Shown in pieces: positions 51,463 through 59,806 of a stretch of DNA of 64,000 bases (the stretch's first letter is position 1; the number at the start of each line of letters is the position of its first letter). This DNA is from Chloroflexota bacterium. Its GTDB lineage: Bacteria > Chloroflexota > Anaerolineae > Anaerolineales > Anaerolineaceae. Below the pieces are notes generated by a model. That model was given only the letters and a program-made list of their open reading frames with translations, searched no databases and was not told the origin of the DNA. The stretch lies in NCBI GenBank assembly GCA_023381565.1, contig JAMCRR010000151.1, positions 48,842 to 112,841 on the forward strand, read 5' to 3'. The translations under genes were made by a program, and so were the position numbers.

Positions 51463-52614
51463 CTAGGATTCACCTTTTAACCGCATTTTCTGCCGCTTTG
51501 TAACATTGATATCTCTTCGATATAGCAATGCCAGTGCTTGTTTCCCAGGTTTTGCTGACAGCCAAAGCAAGCCTGTCATGATGATGGCCGAGCTCAAACA
51601 CCAGGTGCAAGTTGCACCAATTACGAAGGGTTCCAGGAAGGTCAGGTAGATAGAAAATATGACGCCAACAAAAGCCATTCCCAGCAAGGCCAGCGAAGCC
51701 AGGTATGCTTGATTATTCGGTCCAAAATGACCGAGAAGCCAGACTGCCAGAATGGCCACATAACCGGACAAACCCAGAACGCCGATAGGCAGCACGCCAA
51801 ACAGGCGTGCGTACTCGCTCTGCTGAACAGAGTTACAATCGCCTACTGGCCCGCATACCGCTCGTATCTGGCTCGTTTCCACGTAGGCCAGGTAACCGGC
51901 CACTGCCATCCCGATCAGGCACAATATTGGCACTGCGACAGGTATCGCGATATTGCTCCCTTTTTTTGTGGGAGAGAGTAGAAAAGCAGCAAACCCTCCA
52001 ACGGAAACAAGCATCCCGACCAGCACGAAGATTGCCAGAGCATTGCCTGTTGGATCGCGTGCCAGACGGTCACTCAGACTGGTGGGTGGATCATCCGATA
52101 TAATGCCGCTGGAGTGGGTGACTGTTTGGATAGGGGCAGCAGTGGTTTGATTTGCGACGGGGGTTGGTTGCGCTTGAGCTTCTGCCAGCGCCTCAGCCAG
52201 CCCGGGGATATCCGGCCAACCGGTGCCTCCTCGGGCCAGGTGTCTTTCTATTTCCCCCGGGAATTGTTCAAGGATATCCAGCGATCCCAGCAAGATGGTC
52301 TCGCCGACGATCAGCATGGGTACGACCTGGTGGTCTGGCGGGATTGAATATCTCTAAATGGCAGCTTCAAATAGCGCCGATCCGCCGGGGGTACTCGTAT
52401 CGATCCCGGCTATCTCGAGCTGCTCTCCATATCGATCCAACAACGGCGTTAATCCTTCCTGGATCACCTGACGGCAGTGCGGGCAGGAGGGCGAGTAGAA
52501 CAAAATGGCTTGCACGACGGAGTTTTCTGCTTCTACCGGGGAGACCAGGATCCAGCCCAAAAACCAGAAGATCAACAGCAGAGAGGGAAGAAGAAGTTTT
52601 TGGTGCTTCAACAT
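51463..52614 (-). pseudogene. Thioredoxin-VKOR fusion (disulfide-bond formation), split by an in-frame TAG
   Basis: The frame from ATG 52614 encodes a signal peptide and the first half of a thioredoxin domain with the active site SCPHCRQVI. It ends at TAG 52356-52354, just where GGSALFEAAI should continue. The same frame goes on with RYSIPPDHQVVPMLIVGETI, containing the cis-Pro loop, a linker, and four to five membrane helices of a VKOR domain with VCGPVGDC and CTWCLSS. VKOR-thioredoxin proteins oxidise periplasmic dithiols and pass electrons to quinone. The stop looks like a nonsense mutation, leaving two non-functional halves unless read through. Confidence 0.8.
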
Positions 52615-53063
52615 CTTTGCTCCGGTTTATTTCTTATCTCAAACCAGCCGGCACGGACTCCGTCGACCCGGTCGAATTCGGGTATATATGGTTTAACATC
52701 CAGGAGGGGTGTTCCATCCAGGATATCCACCCCCTGGATTTCCAATATATTTGCTGTGATGGAGACCAGCCTGACAACTGAAAGTCCAATCGGGTTAGGG
52801 CGGCAAGGGTAACGGGTGGAAAACAGTCCATGCAACTTGTGATCGAGGAATGGTTTAACCCTCAACGAGTAACCCTTTGAACAGTGGAAATAATACAGAA
52901 GGATAATGTGGGAGAAACCATCTAGATCCTGTAAACCATCGACGAATTCGGGAAATACTTCGACCTGTCCTTTGGAATGGGATCGGCAAGGTTGGATTTG
53001 CGTGTACTCTTTCTTTCGAAACGGGGAATGGATGATCCCAATCGGTTGCATCAAATAATCCAT
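52608..53063 (-). CDS. trmO: TrmO-family tRNA (t6A37) N6-methyltransferase
   Basis: The 151-residue protein (start 53063 or 53051) shows the TrmO fold: MQPIGIIHSPFRKKE, a GLQDLDGFSHIILLYYFH strand and HGLFSTRYPCRPNPIGLSVV, which is the family signature FxTRxPxRPNPIGLS, then GWFEIRN. TrmO methylates the t6A base at position 37 of tRNA-Thr(GGU). The last codons overlap the start of the thioredoxin-VKOR gene (ATGTTGA), and its start overlaps the radical SAM remnant. Confidence 0.85.
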   Translation of the reverse strand: MDYLMQPIGIIHSPFRKKEYTQIQPCRSHSKGQVEVFPEFVDGLQDLDGFSHIILLYYFHCSKGYSLRVKPFLDHKLHGLFSTRYPCRPNPIGLSVVRLVSITANILEIQGVDILDGTPLLDVKPYIPEFDRVDGVRAGWFEIRNKPEQRC

Positions 53064-53386
53064 ATCGTGATCACCGCAACTGGCAGGTCGGTCATGCCCT
53101 TGACCCGGTGGACCACGCTGCCCAGGCTGGCATGTAAAAGGCGCTCTCCTGATCCGACCATGGTTACCCAATCGATTTCTGGGGGTTTGTGGAGGCCTAG
53201 GGCTGTGCGTACCTCAGCGATAATCTCATCAGGAGGATAGTAATCCTTGCGTTCGTCAGTCAAAGGGTGGGTGCAGCCAAGCTAGCAGTAGGCACAGTTC
53301 CAGTTGCAGGTCTTCGATGGAATGGGGTCGATCCCCGGGGATTGTCCCAGGCGCCGTGACGGAACAGGCCTGAAAACATATTTCAT
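53051..53386 (-). pseudogene. Truncated radical SAM protein with an in-frame TAG
   Basis: The start (53386) reads [34 protein letters not shown], the CxxxCxxC motif of radical SAM enzymes of the type that begin [20 protein letters not shown] (53284-53282) replaces the Gln of the usual YCQLG. The frame continues LGCTHPLTDERKDYYPPDEI, then TMVGSGERLLHASLG, where GEP has become GER, to DLPVAVITIWII and TGA. The natural protein should go on for about 200 residues. The truncation falls exactly where trmO begins, so a deletion joined the two genes. Confidence 0.85.
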
Positions 53387-53445
53387 GATCCAGGAAGGAA
53401 CACACACCCTCACCGGTTTTCCGTTTCTGCATTTTATTATACCAC

Positions 53446-53478
53446 TATACTTGACTAAGTCGCTTATACTTGTATAAT
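53446..53478 (+). promoter_or_regulatory. Promoter of the XRE-cupin gene with direct repeats
   Basis: TTGACT (53451-53456), a 16-base spacer and TATAAT (53473-53478) form a good promoter for the regulator at 53519. The octamer TATACTTG occurs twice, at 53446-53453 over the -35 and at 53465-53472 just before the -10, 19 bases apart. A repressor-type regulator such as the XRE protein itself could bind there on one DNA face. Confidence 0.6.
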
Positions 53479-53518
53479 AGGAGTACCACCTGATTGGAAC
53501 AGGAGAAGGCAAGAGACA

Positions 53519-54115
53519 ATGGTTGAGATTGCAGAACCTGATGTGGGTATGCGCTTACGGTTTCTAAGAGATCAGCAAGGGTTATCTTTGCGAATGTTAG
53601 CCGAAAGATGTGGCTTATCGATCAACGCCATCAGCCAGATCGAGAGAGGGGAGAATTCTCCTACAGTAAGCTCACTCCATCGCCTGGCAAAGGCACTCAA
53701 TGTGCCAATAACCGATTTTTTTCAGCCGGAATCCAGGCAGAGGTTAGTGTTTGTCAAGCGAGATATGGGCTTAAGGACGCAAAGTAAGGGGGTGATCATG
53801 GAGAGTTTGGGGATTGGCCTTACCAACCAACAGCTCGAACCTTTTCGGATAATGGTTGGGCCTGAAGAAGGGAATACCAGCGATCCCATCTCGCATTCTG
53901 GCGAAGAGTTTGTTAATTGTCTCAATGGGCAAATTGAGTATACGGTTGGGGGCAGTATCTTCCGATTGGAGCAGGGGGATAGCCTATTGTTTGATGCCAC
54001 ACAACCGCATGCCTATCGGAATGTACTGCCTACACCCGCATCGATCCTCCTGGTCTTTCAAACTACCAGAGATTTGATTGGAGTACAAAGACTTCATTTA
54101 GAATCGAGCGAGTAA
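53519..54115 (+). CDS. XRE-family regulator with C-terminal cupin domain
   Basis: Residues about 10-70 form an XRE helix-turn-helix ([40 protein letters not shown]). Residues about 100-190 are a cupin barrel with [20 protein letters not shown] and [17 protein letters not shown]. Such proteins bind a small ligand in the cupin and repress or activate nearby genes. Targets here are uncertain: its own promoter, or the divergent damaged genes. An AGGAGAAGG site precedes the ATG. Confidence 0.9.
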   Translation: MVEIAEPDVGMRLRFLRDQQGLSLRMLAERCGLSINAISQIERGENSPTVSSLHRLAKALNVPITDFFQPESRQRLVFVKRDMGLRTQSKGVIMESLGIGLTNQQLEPFRIMVGPEEGNTSDPISHSGEEFVNCLNGQIEYTVGGSIFRLEQGDSLLFDATQPHAYRNVLPTPASILLVFQTTRDLIGVQRLHLESSE

Positions 54116-54179
54116 GGAAAATTCTGCTTTGATTAAGTGGATTAAATAATGGGGGAATAAATTCGATCGCGACGCCAAT

Positions 54180-54569
54180 TTACTCTCTGGCGTTCAGATC
54201 GATCGTTTCGATATTCCCCCAACCGCTCTGGCTGCGGATTTGAAGCGAGCATGGGTCAATTCTTACCAGTGCGCACCATCTGGTGCATGGATCCCAGGCG
54301 AGATCAATCTGAAGATCAATCGATTCTATCGGGATCACGTAGGCTATCCCTCTCATTTCCCATCCCGGGGCAAGTACAGTGACCCTGGAATCGTGCTCCA
54401 GGTTGAACAGGTGGTCGGATGTCAGGGGGACAAGCAGATATAGCTGCAGGCCAACTGCCTGGCAGGGGAACTCACTTGCCAGCAGGCCGGCTGGCCCGCT
54501 AGTGGCAAGAACCGCTCTCCGGGGGATACCCAGGGCTTCTTTGAGGCGTTGGCGCGCATAATCGAGCAT
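54180..54569 (-). CDS. PNPOx-like FMN-binding split-barrel protein
   Basis: The 129-residue protein has the pyridoxamine-phosphate-oxidase-like pattern: RRAVLATSGPAGLLASEFPC, VGLQLYLLVPLTSDHLFNLE and RVTVLAPGWEMRG. The split-barrel fold binds FMN, F420 or haem and is common in stress-related reductases and flavin-binding proteins. The weak C-terminus does not fit the full PdxH family. It lies between the XRE gene and the minus-strand LuxR gene and may be its last cotranscribed gene. Confidence 0.65.
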   Translation of the reverse strand: MLDYARQRLKEALGIPRRAVLATSGPAGLLASEFPCQAVGLQLYLLVPLTSDHLFNLEHDSRVTVLAPGWEMRGIAYVIPIESIDLQIDLAWDPCTRWCALVRIDPCSLQIRSQSGWGNIETIDLNARE

Positions 54570-54632
54570 GATCTCAGCATAACTCGAGATACGATCCGTG
54601 TCATCTATCCAAGGTTGGATTCAGAGGTGGTT

Positions 54633-57395
54633 TTATAGCAGGCCCAGCCGGCGGCCTTGCGCCACGGCTTCGGTCCGGTTGTGCGCCTCCAGTTTCCCGA
54701 GGATGTGATTGATATGGCTTTTAACAGTTCCAACCGTAATGACGAGTTGCTCAGCAATTCCCTGGTTGGTGGTTCCCTGGGCGATGAGGCGCAAGACCTC
54801 CAGCTCACGCTCGCTCAGTTTTTCGATCATCACCGTACCGGGCGTTTGAATGTTGCGAGAGCCCAATCTTACAACTGTTCCATCGCCGGTTTGGGGCAGG
54901 CCGGTTGCCGCTAAAATCCGGGCGATATATTGGGGGTGGGTCCCTCGTTGGGCAGCCTCCTCGAGGAGTCGAATGATCCCGGGATTCTGGATAAAGATGT
55001 TTATATAGTCTTCTGGTTCTCCAGCCTGCAAAGCGCGCTCGAGTGCGGACATGGCGTCCCGGCTGTGTCCATCGGCTTGCAAGCATAAAGCTTCCAGCAA
55101 CGAGAGCTCGATGACCCGTTCCATCAGGTGATTGGTTGAAGATAAGTGGAGCAATGGTTCGAGGATGGATTTCGCCGCTTGCAGGTCGCCCGCTGCAATC
55201 TGGAGGCGCACCCAGGAAAGGCGGGATTGATAGTAAGCCTCGGCAGCGCCAATGGGACCCAAACCGGGTGGAGGGGTATCGGGATTAAGCGAAGGAGAGA
55301 TACTCCTGCTCCAAGCAGATGCCTCTGCCAATGTGTTTGGGTTATTCGGTAAAGCCTGGAGGGCATGGGTGACTTTAAGTGCATTTGTGTAGAAGGCAAT
55401 ATCCGGCCAGATCTCTTCAAGGCGTGAAAGATACGCCGCCGCTTCGTCAGAGCGATGGCGCAGCTCACAAAGCCGGAACAGAGCTCCATAGGCAGTCATC
55501 AGGTAGTAGGGATTCATGCTCCAACCCATCTGGTCCAGGCCGTGAAGAAGATGCTGTTCTGCCTCGTCTAGCCGATCTTGTTCCAGAAGGACACAGCCCA
55601 AGGCGATATCCAGGCAGCCCAGGGCGGGCAATTCCTGCTCGGGATGAGCCAGCATGGCAGCCAGGTCAGCCTGTCCCTGGAGGCAAATCTCAGCGGCGCG
55701 GCGGAGCTGCCCCCGGCTGTGTGCCAGGCGCGCCAGATGAAATGTAGACTCGACGATTCCAAAATATAAATGGATGCCCACAGCAATTTGCCTGGCGTTT
55801 TCTAGGGCATCTTCGGCAGCCTGCGCATCGTGAAGTGCCAAGCAGGCATAACCGGTAGTCAGCAGACCGGTGAACCGGCTCGGGTCGCCCTCGGGATAGT
55901 GCCCCCATATTTCTCGAGCGAGTGCGAGTTGGGCGCGGGGGTCAGCAGCCGGGTCTGGAGCCATCGCCAGGAAGGTGCGCACAACGGCAGCCATTTCTGT
56001 ATGCTCTTGCTTCAATGGCTTATCTTTTAGCTGGGCGATGCCTTTCTCGGCCTGTTGCAGGCGCGCTTCGACCCTGGCCCGGTTCTGGCGTCGAAAGCTG
56101 TAGGCCAGAGCAAGACCCTGCAGGATGCATAGCATGGGATGAGCGTCCATGATCTCTTCAGGAAAAGCCGAACACCATTCATAGATCGTGGCAATCTCAC
56201 TGTGGATGATCATCGTGAAGCTGTGCTGTTGGACAAAAACCGCAGTGTACTCCCAATCGCCTGTCTGAAAGGCGTGCCCGGCGGCTTCACGCAAGAAGGC
56301 GTGCTCTGCCAGCCAGGTGCAGGCGAGGTGGTGCAGCGCATTCACCTTCTCTGGCTGCATCTTGTTGAGCCGGCTCAAGAGAAAATCGCGGAAGAGATGG
56401 TGCAGGCGATACCAGCAGCCCTGATCATCGAGAGCGACAAGAAAAAGGTTCTCCCGGTCCAGCTGTGCGAGGATAGCCTCACTTTGGAAATTCTCCCCCA
56501 GGATGGCATCGCACAAGGAGCCGCACATGCGCTCAAGGATGGCAGTGGATAGGAGAAACGACTGCGTTTCTGAGGATTGGCGGCTGAGCACTTCTTCCAT
56601 CAGGTATTCAACCAGATAACGGTGGGCGCCGGAAAAAGTGTCGATCAAACCCTCTTTATCCGCGCGGCCGGAGAGGGAAAGCGCGGCCAACTGAAGACCC
56701 GCCACCCAGCCCTCGGTGCGCTCTTCCAGCGCAGAGATGGCTTCAGGCGATAGCTCGAGCTGCATGACCTCGTTCAGGAATCGGGCGGCTTCCTCTGTCG
56801 TGAAACGCAGGTTTGCGAGGCGGATTTCGAGCAATTGGCCCCGGGCGCGGTAGCGGGCCAGGGGTAGGGGTGGTTCGGAACGGCTGCCGATAGCAACCCG
56901 CAGGTTCTCCGGCAGGTGTTCTAAGAGATAAGCAACCGCGCTGTGAATGGGGGGTGCACCGATCAGGTGATAATCGTCCAGGATCAGCACGCTTTCGTGC
57001 CCGCTGGATAACACGGCGTTGATGATAGCCTGCATAATACGCTGCAGATCCAGCTCAGGAGAGGAGCGCTGGAGCTGGGCGATCTGGGTAAGCTCGGGGA
57101 GAGGGCCTAAAGCCTGAATAAACCCGGCAATCAGGTAAGAACCGAATGGAATTGGGTCATTATCGCTTTGATCCAGGGCATACCAGGAGATGAAGATATT
57201 GGTTGTTTTCAGGGACCGAACCCACTCTGCAAGGAGAGTGGTTTTGCCGTAGCCGGCAGGCGCGCAAACCAGTATGAATCCTGGGACTTTCTCAGGAGCG
57301 AGGCGGTCCATCAGACGCGCACGCTGGATAAGGCGCGGCCTTGTTGCAGGAGCGCGCAGTTTTGTTAGAACGTGGGGTGATGAAAGCCCTTCCAT
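54633..57395 (-). CDS. LuxR-family MalT-type ATP-dependent regulator (LAL 2)
   Basis: The 920-residue protein has the P-loop LVCAPAGYGKTTLLAEWVRS at about residues 40-60, the SVLILDDYHLIG motif, RVAIGSRSEPPLPLARYRAR, a TPR-like helical middle and a C-terminal LuxR domain (LSERELEVLRLIAQGTTNQG, then VITVGTVKSHINHILGKL). It should activate genes in response to a small signal. It is divergent from the flavodoxin operon at 57554. It is a clear homologue of the LAL proteins at 34566 and 61496. Confidence 0.92.
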   Translation of the reverse strand: MEGLSSPHVLTKLRAPATRPRLIQRARLMDRLAPEKVPGFILVCAPAGYGKTTLLAEWVRSLKTTNIFISWYALDQSDNDPIPFGSYLIAGFIQALGPLPELTQIAQLQRSSPELDLQRIMQAIINAVLSSGHESVLILDDYHLIGAPPIHSAVAYLLEHLPENLRVAIGSRSEPPLPLARYRARGQLLEIRLANLRFTTEEAARFLNEVMQLELSPEAISALEERTEGWVAGLQLAALSLSGRADKEGLIDTFSGAHRYLVEYLMEEVLSRQSSETQSFLLSTAILERMCGSLCDAILGENFQSEAILAQLDRENLFLVALDDQGCWYRLHHLFRDFLLSRLNKMQPEKVNALHHLACTWLAEHAFLREAAGHAFQTGDWEYTAVFVQQHSFTMIIHSEIATIYEWCSAFPEEIMDAHPMLCILQGLALAYSFRRQNRARVEARLQQAEKGIAQLKDKPLKQEHTEMAAVVRTFLAMAPDPAADPRAQLALAREIWGHYPEGDPSRFTGLLTTGYACLALHDAQAAEDALENARQIAVGIHLYFGIVESTFHLARLAHSRGQLRRAAEICLQGQADLAAMLAHPEQELPALGCLDIALGCVLLEQDRLDEAEQHLLHGLDQMGWSMNPYYLMTAYGALFRLCELRHRSDEAAAYLSRLEEIWPDIAFYTNALKVTHALQALPNNPNTLAEASAWSRSISPSLNPDTPPPGLGPIGAAEAYYQSRLSWVRLQIAAGDLQAAKSILEPLLHLSSTNHLMERVIELSLLEALCLQADGHSRDAMSALERALQAGEPEDYINIFIQNPGIIRLLEEAAQRGTHPQYIARILAATGLPQTGDGTVVRLGSRNIQTPGTVMIEKLSERELEVLRLIAQGTTNQGIAEQLVITVGTVKSHINHILGKLEAHNRTEAVAQGRRLGLL

Positions 57396-57553
57396 CCGAT
57401 AACCCTATTCTACATCGAACCCGTTGCAAGGATTATAACCGGGGATCAAACCTTTGATAGATGACATGCGGTGAGGGTTATTGCTATGATGCAGTTGTAG
57501 TAAAGACAAAAAATTGAATTGGATTATTAAATCAAAAAAGGAGACCCCAAAAA

Positions 57554-58093
57554 GTGGAAACGAAAATATTAGTAGCCTACGCTTCATCTTATGGTTCAAC
57601 TCAAGAAATCGCCGAGGAAATCACAAAGGTACTGCGTAGCCAGGATTTGGAGGTGGATCTTCAACTAATGCGGCAGGTTAATACGTTGGACGGCTATTTT
57701 GCAGTGGTGTTGGGCGCGCCGCTTTATATGTTCCACTGGCACAAAGACGCCCTGCACTTCCTGGCTCGCCATCAAAATGCCCTCGCCCGAAAGCCGGTGG
57801 CTATTTTCGCGGGCGGTCCCTTTGGATCTGGGGATGGGAACGAGTGGCAAGAAGTGCGCAGCCAGCTCGACAAGGAACTGGTTAAATTTCCCTGGCTGAG
57901 GCCCGTTGCAGTTGAAATTGTTGGGGGCAGGTTCGATCCGGCAAAACTGCGCTTTCCCTACAGCCTTATTCCAGCCCTGCGCCAGATGCCGGCCAGCGAC
58001 CTGCGCGATTGGGAGGCCATTCGTAGCTGGGCAAATGACCTGGTTTCACTACTCCGGGTCCAAAATAACAATCATCAACTCGAGCTGGCGTAG
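57554..58093 (+). CDS. Flavodoxin-domain protein (HemG-like), second copy
   Basis: The start is GTG 57554, with AAAGGAG about 9 bases upstream. The 179-residue protein has the flavodoxin loop ILVAYASSYGSTQEIAEEIT, the FAVVLGAPLYMFHWHKDALH loop, FAGGPFGSGDGNEW, and the DLRDWEAIRSWANDLVSL end, as at 38444. It binds FMN and transfers electrons. It is divergent from LAL 2 and followed 11 bases later by a membrane protein. Confidence 0.85.
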   Translation: METKILVAYASSYGSTQEIAEEITKVLRSQDLEVDLQLMRQVNTLDGYFAVVLGAPLYMFHWHKDALHFLARHQNALARKPVAIFAGGPFGSGDGNEWQEVRSQLDKELVKFPWLRPVAVEIVGGRFDPAKLRFPYSLIPALRQMPASDLRDWEAIRSWANDLVSLLRVQNNNHQLELA

Positions 58094-58104
58094 AAAGGAA
58101 AAAA

Positions 58105-58737
58105 ATGAACCGCGCAACCAAAATTACTGTGGCAACATTCGGAAGCATCATGGGGTTGGCCGGCATCGAGCATGGGATCGGGGAGATCCTGCAGGGAAGC
58201 ACCGCGCCCAATGGAATCATGTTTCCCTCCTGGCCAGATGCAGCGTTCTTCCGCGTCGTATCAGGCGAGCCGGCTATGTCAATTATTCCCAACCTCTTGA
58301 TCACCGGCATCCTGGCGATCCTGTTTTCACTGGCGTATATATATAGCGCTATTTTCTCTGTTCAAAGGAAGTCCGGCGGTCTGGGTTTGATCCTGCTGGC
58401 CGTCGCCATGTTGCTGTTTGGCGGGGGCATCTTTCCTCCCATCCTCGGCATGGGAATTGGGGTCTTGAGGGTGAAAGTCAATTCGCCGAACAACTGGTGG
58501 CGAACGCATCTGACTTCGAAGTTCGCAGATATCCTGAAGACCGCCTGGTCGTATATTTTTGTTGCCTGCCTGATCGGCTGGCTGGCGCTTTTTCCGGGAA
58601 TCAACCTGCTCGGCACCTACCTGGGGGTGGATAACCCGACCCTGACCGTCGCGATCATTGGATTTGCCCTGAGCTCGCTCGTCTTAACGGCCCTGTCAGG
58701 AATTGCCCGAGACATCCACCCGGCAGCCGAGGTGTGA
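58105..58737 (+). CDS. Polytopic membrane protein, unknown function
   Basis: The 210-residue protein starts MNRATKITVATFGSIMGLAG with GAAAGGAAA upstream and has five to six membrane helices with Gly-rich loops (GGGIFPPILGMGIGVLRVK). Residues 22-40 carry the motif IEHGIGEILQGSTAPNGIMF. I do not recognise a family. It lies 11 bases after the flavodoxin gene in the same direction, so it may be the membrane partner that accepts its electrons. Confidence 0.65.
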   Translation: MNRATKITVATFGSIMGLAGIEHGIGEILQGSTAPNGIMFPSWPDAAFFRVVSGEPAMSIIPNLLITGILAILFSLAYIYSAIFSVQRKSGGLGLILLAVAMLLFGGGIFPPILGMGIGVLRVKVNSPNNWWRTHLTSKFADILKTAWSYIFVACLIGWLALFPGINLLGTYLGVDNPTLTVAIIGFALSSLVLTALSGIARDIHPAAEV

Positions 58738-58740
58738 GAT

Positions 58741-58965
58741 TCACCCTCTTTCTTCGGGGCACGTTCTGCTCAGCGATATCAGCACCAGATGGAGTGATAA
58801 TAGCTTATAGAGCACTCCGAACAGCGCAGCTTGATCCGGTAACAAGCCGCTCAAAATCATTTCACCATTCGTCTCCCTATGCATCGCTAACCCTTCGAAC
58901 CAATCGGACCAGCGATCCGTAAGCTGCCCCTCGACCCGGATTTCGTAGAAATAGGCTTTATCCAT
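58741..58965 (-). CDS. Small hypothetical protein (paralogue of 30221-30487)
   Basis: The 74-residue protein (start 58965) reads YFYEIRVEGQLTDRWSDWFE, then ETNGEMILSGLLPDQAALFG and LLSLHLVLISLSR. It has the same length and order as the protein at 30221 (YFxIxxxGxL, WSxWFxGL, SGxLxDQAAL) but is otherwise diverged. It follows the exported flavodoxin by 8 bases. It may be a common regulator or partner of both operons; its function is unknown. Confidence 0.75.
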   Translation of the reverse strand: MDKAYFYEIRVEGQLTDRWSDWFEGLAMHRETNGEMILSGLLPDQAALFGVLYKLLSLHLVLISLSRTCPEERG

Positions 58966-58973
58966 TTGGGAGC

Positions 58974-59645
58974 CTATGAGAGCAAAAGTGGGGGGAGGCT
59001 CTTTGCCCAGGCGTTGATTGCATCCCAGTCGCGGTGATCGCCTTCCTTCCACATACCGCTCAAGACAACCGCGCGCATGGCCAGAACGTTGAGTGAGAAG
59101 GGCACCTTGGAAAAATCCAAAACACCGGCAAAATAGCCTTCACTGACTGGATGCACCAGGTTGCGTACCGGGCTCATCCAACCCTTTAGCCCCTCGAGAT
59201 ATTGACCGGCGTTGGCCATGGAAAGGGTGATGCAGACCATAAAGGAGGCGAATGGTTTGCGCGAGAGCTCGACACGGTAATCTTGCAGGAACTGCATGGC
59301 TTCGGGCAGCCACTTCTGCCCGCGAATAGCTGAACCCATGACCACTGCATCGTAGGGGCTGATATCTGTGATTGTTTCCACCTTTCGGACGTCTACCTGC
59401 ACCCCGCTTTCCGCGAGGGTCCGGCCGATCGCTTCGGCAACCCCTGCAGTAGAGCCTGCTTTACTGGCATAAGCAACTAAGATTCTCTTGTTCATCATTT
59501 TCTCTCCAAAACTTGGTTCGGGAAATTCTGGTTCTTGTGTTTGAGCGCCAAGTGCTGCAGCGCCGGTGTAGATGAGACCAGATGCGCCAAGGGTAACTCC
59601 GGCAGACTTGAGAAAATCGCGGCGTGAAAATTTGTGGGCATGCAT
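58974..59645 (-). CDS. Tat-signal flavodoxin-domain protein
   Basis: The 223-residue protein opens with a twin-arginine signal (SRRDFLKSAGVTLGASGLIY), then a linker and a flavodoxin domain with ILVAYASKAGSTAGVAEAIG and VMGSAIRGQKWLPEAMQFL, ending HRDWDAINAWAKSLPP. Flavodoxin-like proteins are normally cytosolic. Tat export fits, since the protein would be folded with FMN bound. The start has AGGAGGGAGT upstream. It is the fourth gene of a minus-strand operon. It may act as an outside electron carrier. Confidence 0.85.
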   Translation of the reverse strand: MHAHKFSRRDFLKSAGVTLGASGLIYTGAAALGAQTQEPEFPEPSFGEKMMNKRILVAYASKAGSTAGVAEAIGRTLAESGVQVDVRKVETITDISPYDAVVMGSAIRGQKWLPEAMQFLQDYRVELSRKPFASFMVCITLSMANAGQYLEGLKGWMSPVRNLVHPVSEGYFAGVLDFSKVPFSLNVLAMRAVVLSGMWKEGDHRDWDAINAWAKSLPPLLLS

Positions 59646-59653
59646 ACTCCCTC

Positions 59654-59806
59654 CTAGCTCATTCCTGGTTTGATTTGAAACACTACCTGCGAAACCACAC
59701 CTTTTCTGCCCGTCGCCACCACGGTGTAACCGGCTTCGTCCAGGCGTTGTGCAAGATCACATCCGGTGCTGCTGGAACAACCCGTGATTAGAACTACCTT
59801 AGACAT
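59654..59806 (-). pseudogene. N-terminal fragment of a short-chain dehydrogenase (SDR)
   Basis: The 50-codon gene from ATG 59806 begins MSKVVLITGCSSSTGCDLAQ and LDEAGYTVVATGRKG, the SDR cofactor-binding fold, where TGxxxGxG appears as TGCSSSTG. It ends at a TAG after about 30 unconserved residues (QVVFQIKPGMS). Normal SDRs have 240-280 residues with a YxxxK site, which is missing. It lies in the operon between the DUF4386 gene (overlap of the ATG) and the Tat flavodoxin, so it is a leftover of a lost third function. Confidence 0.7.
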
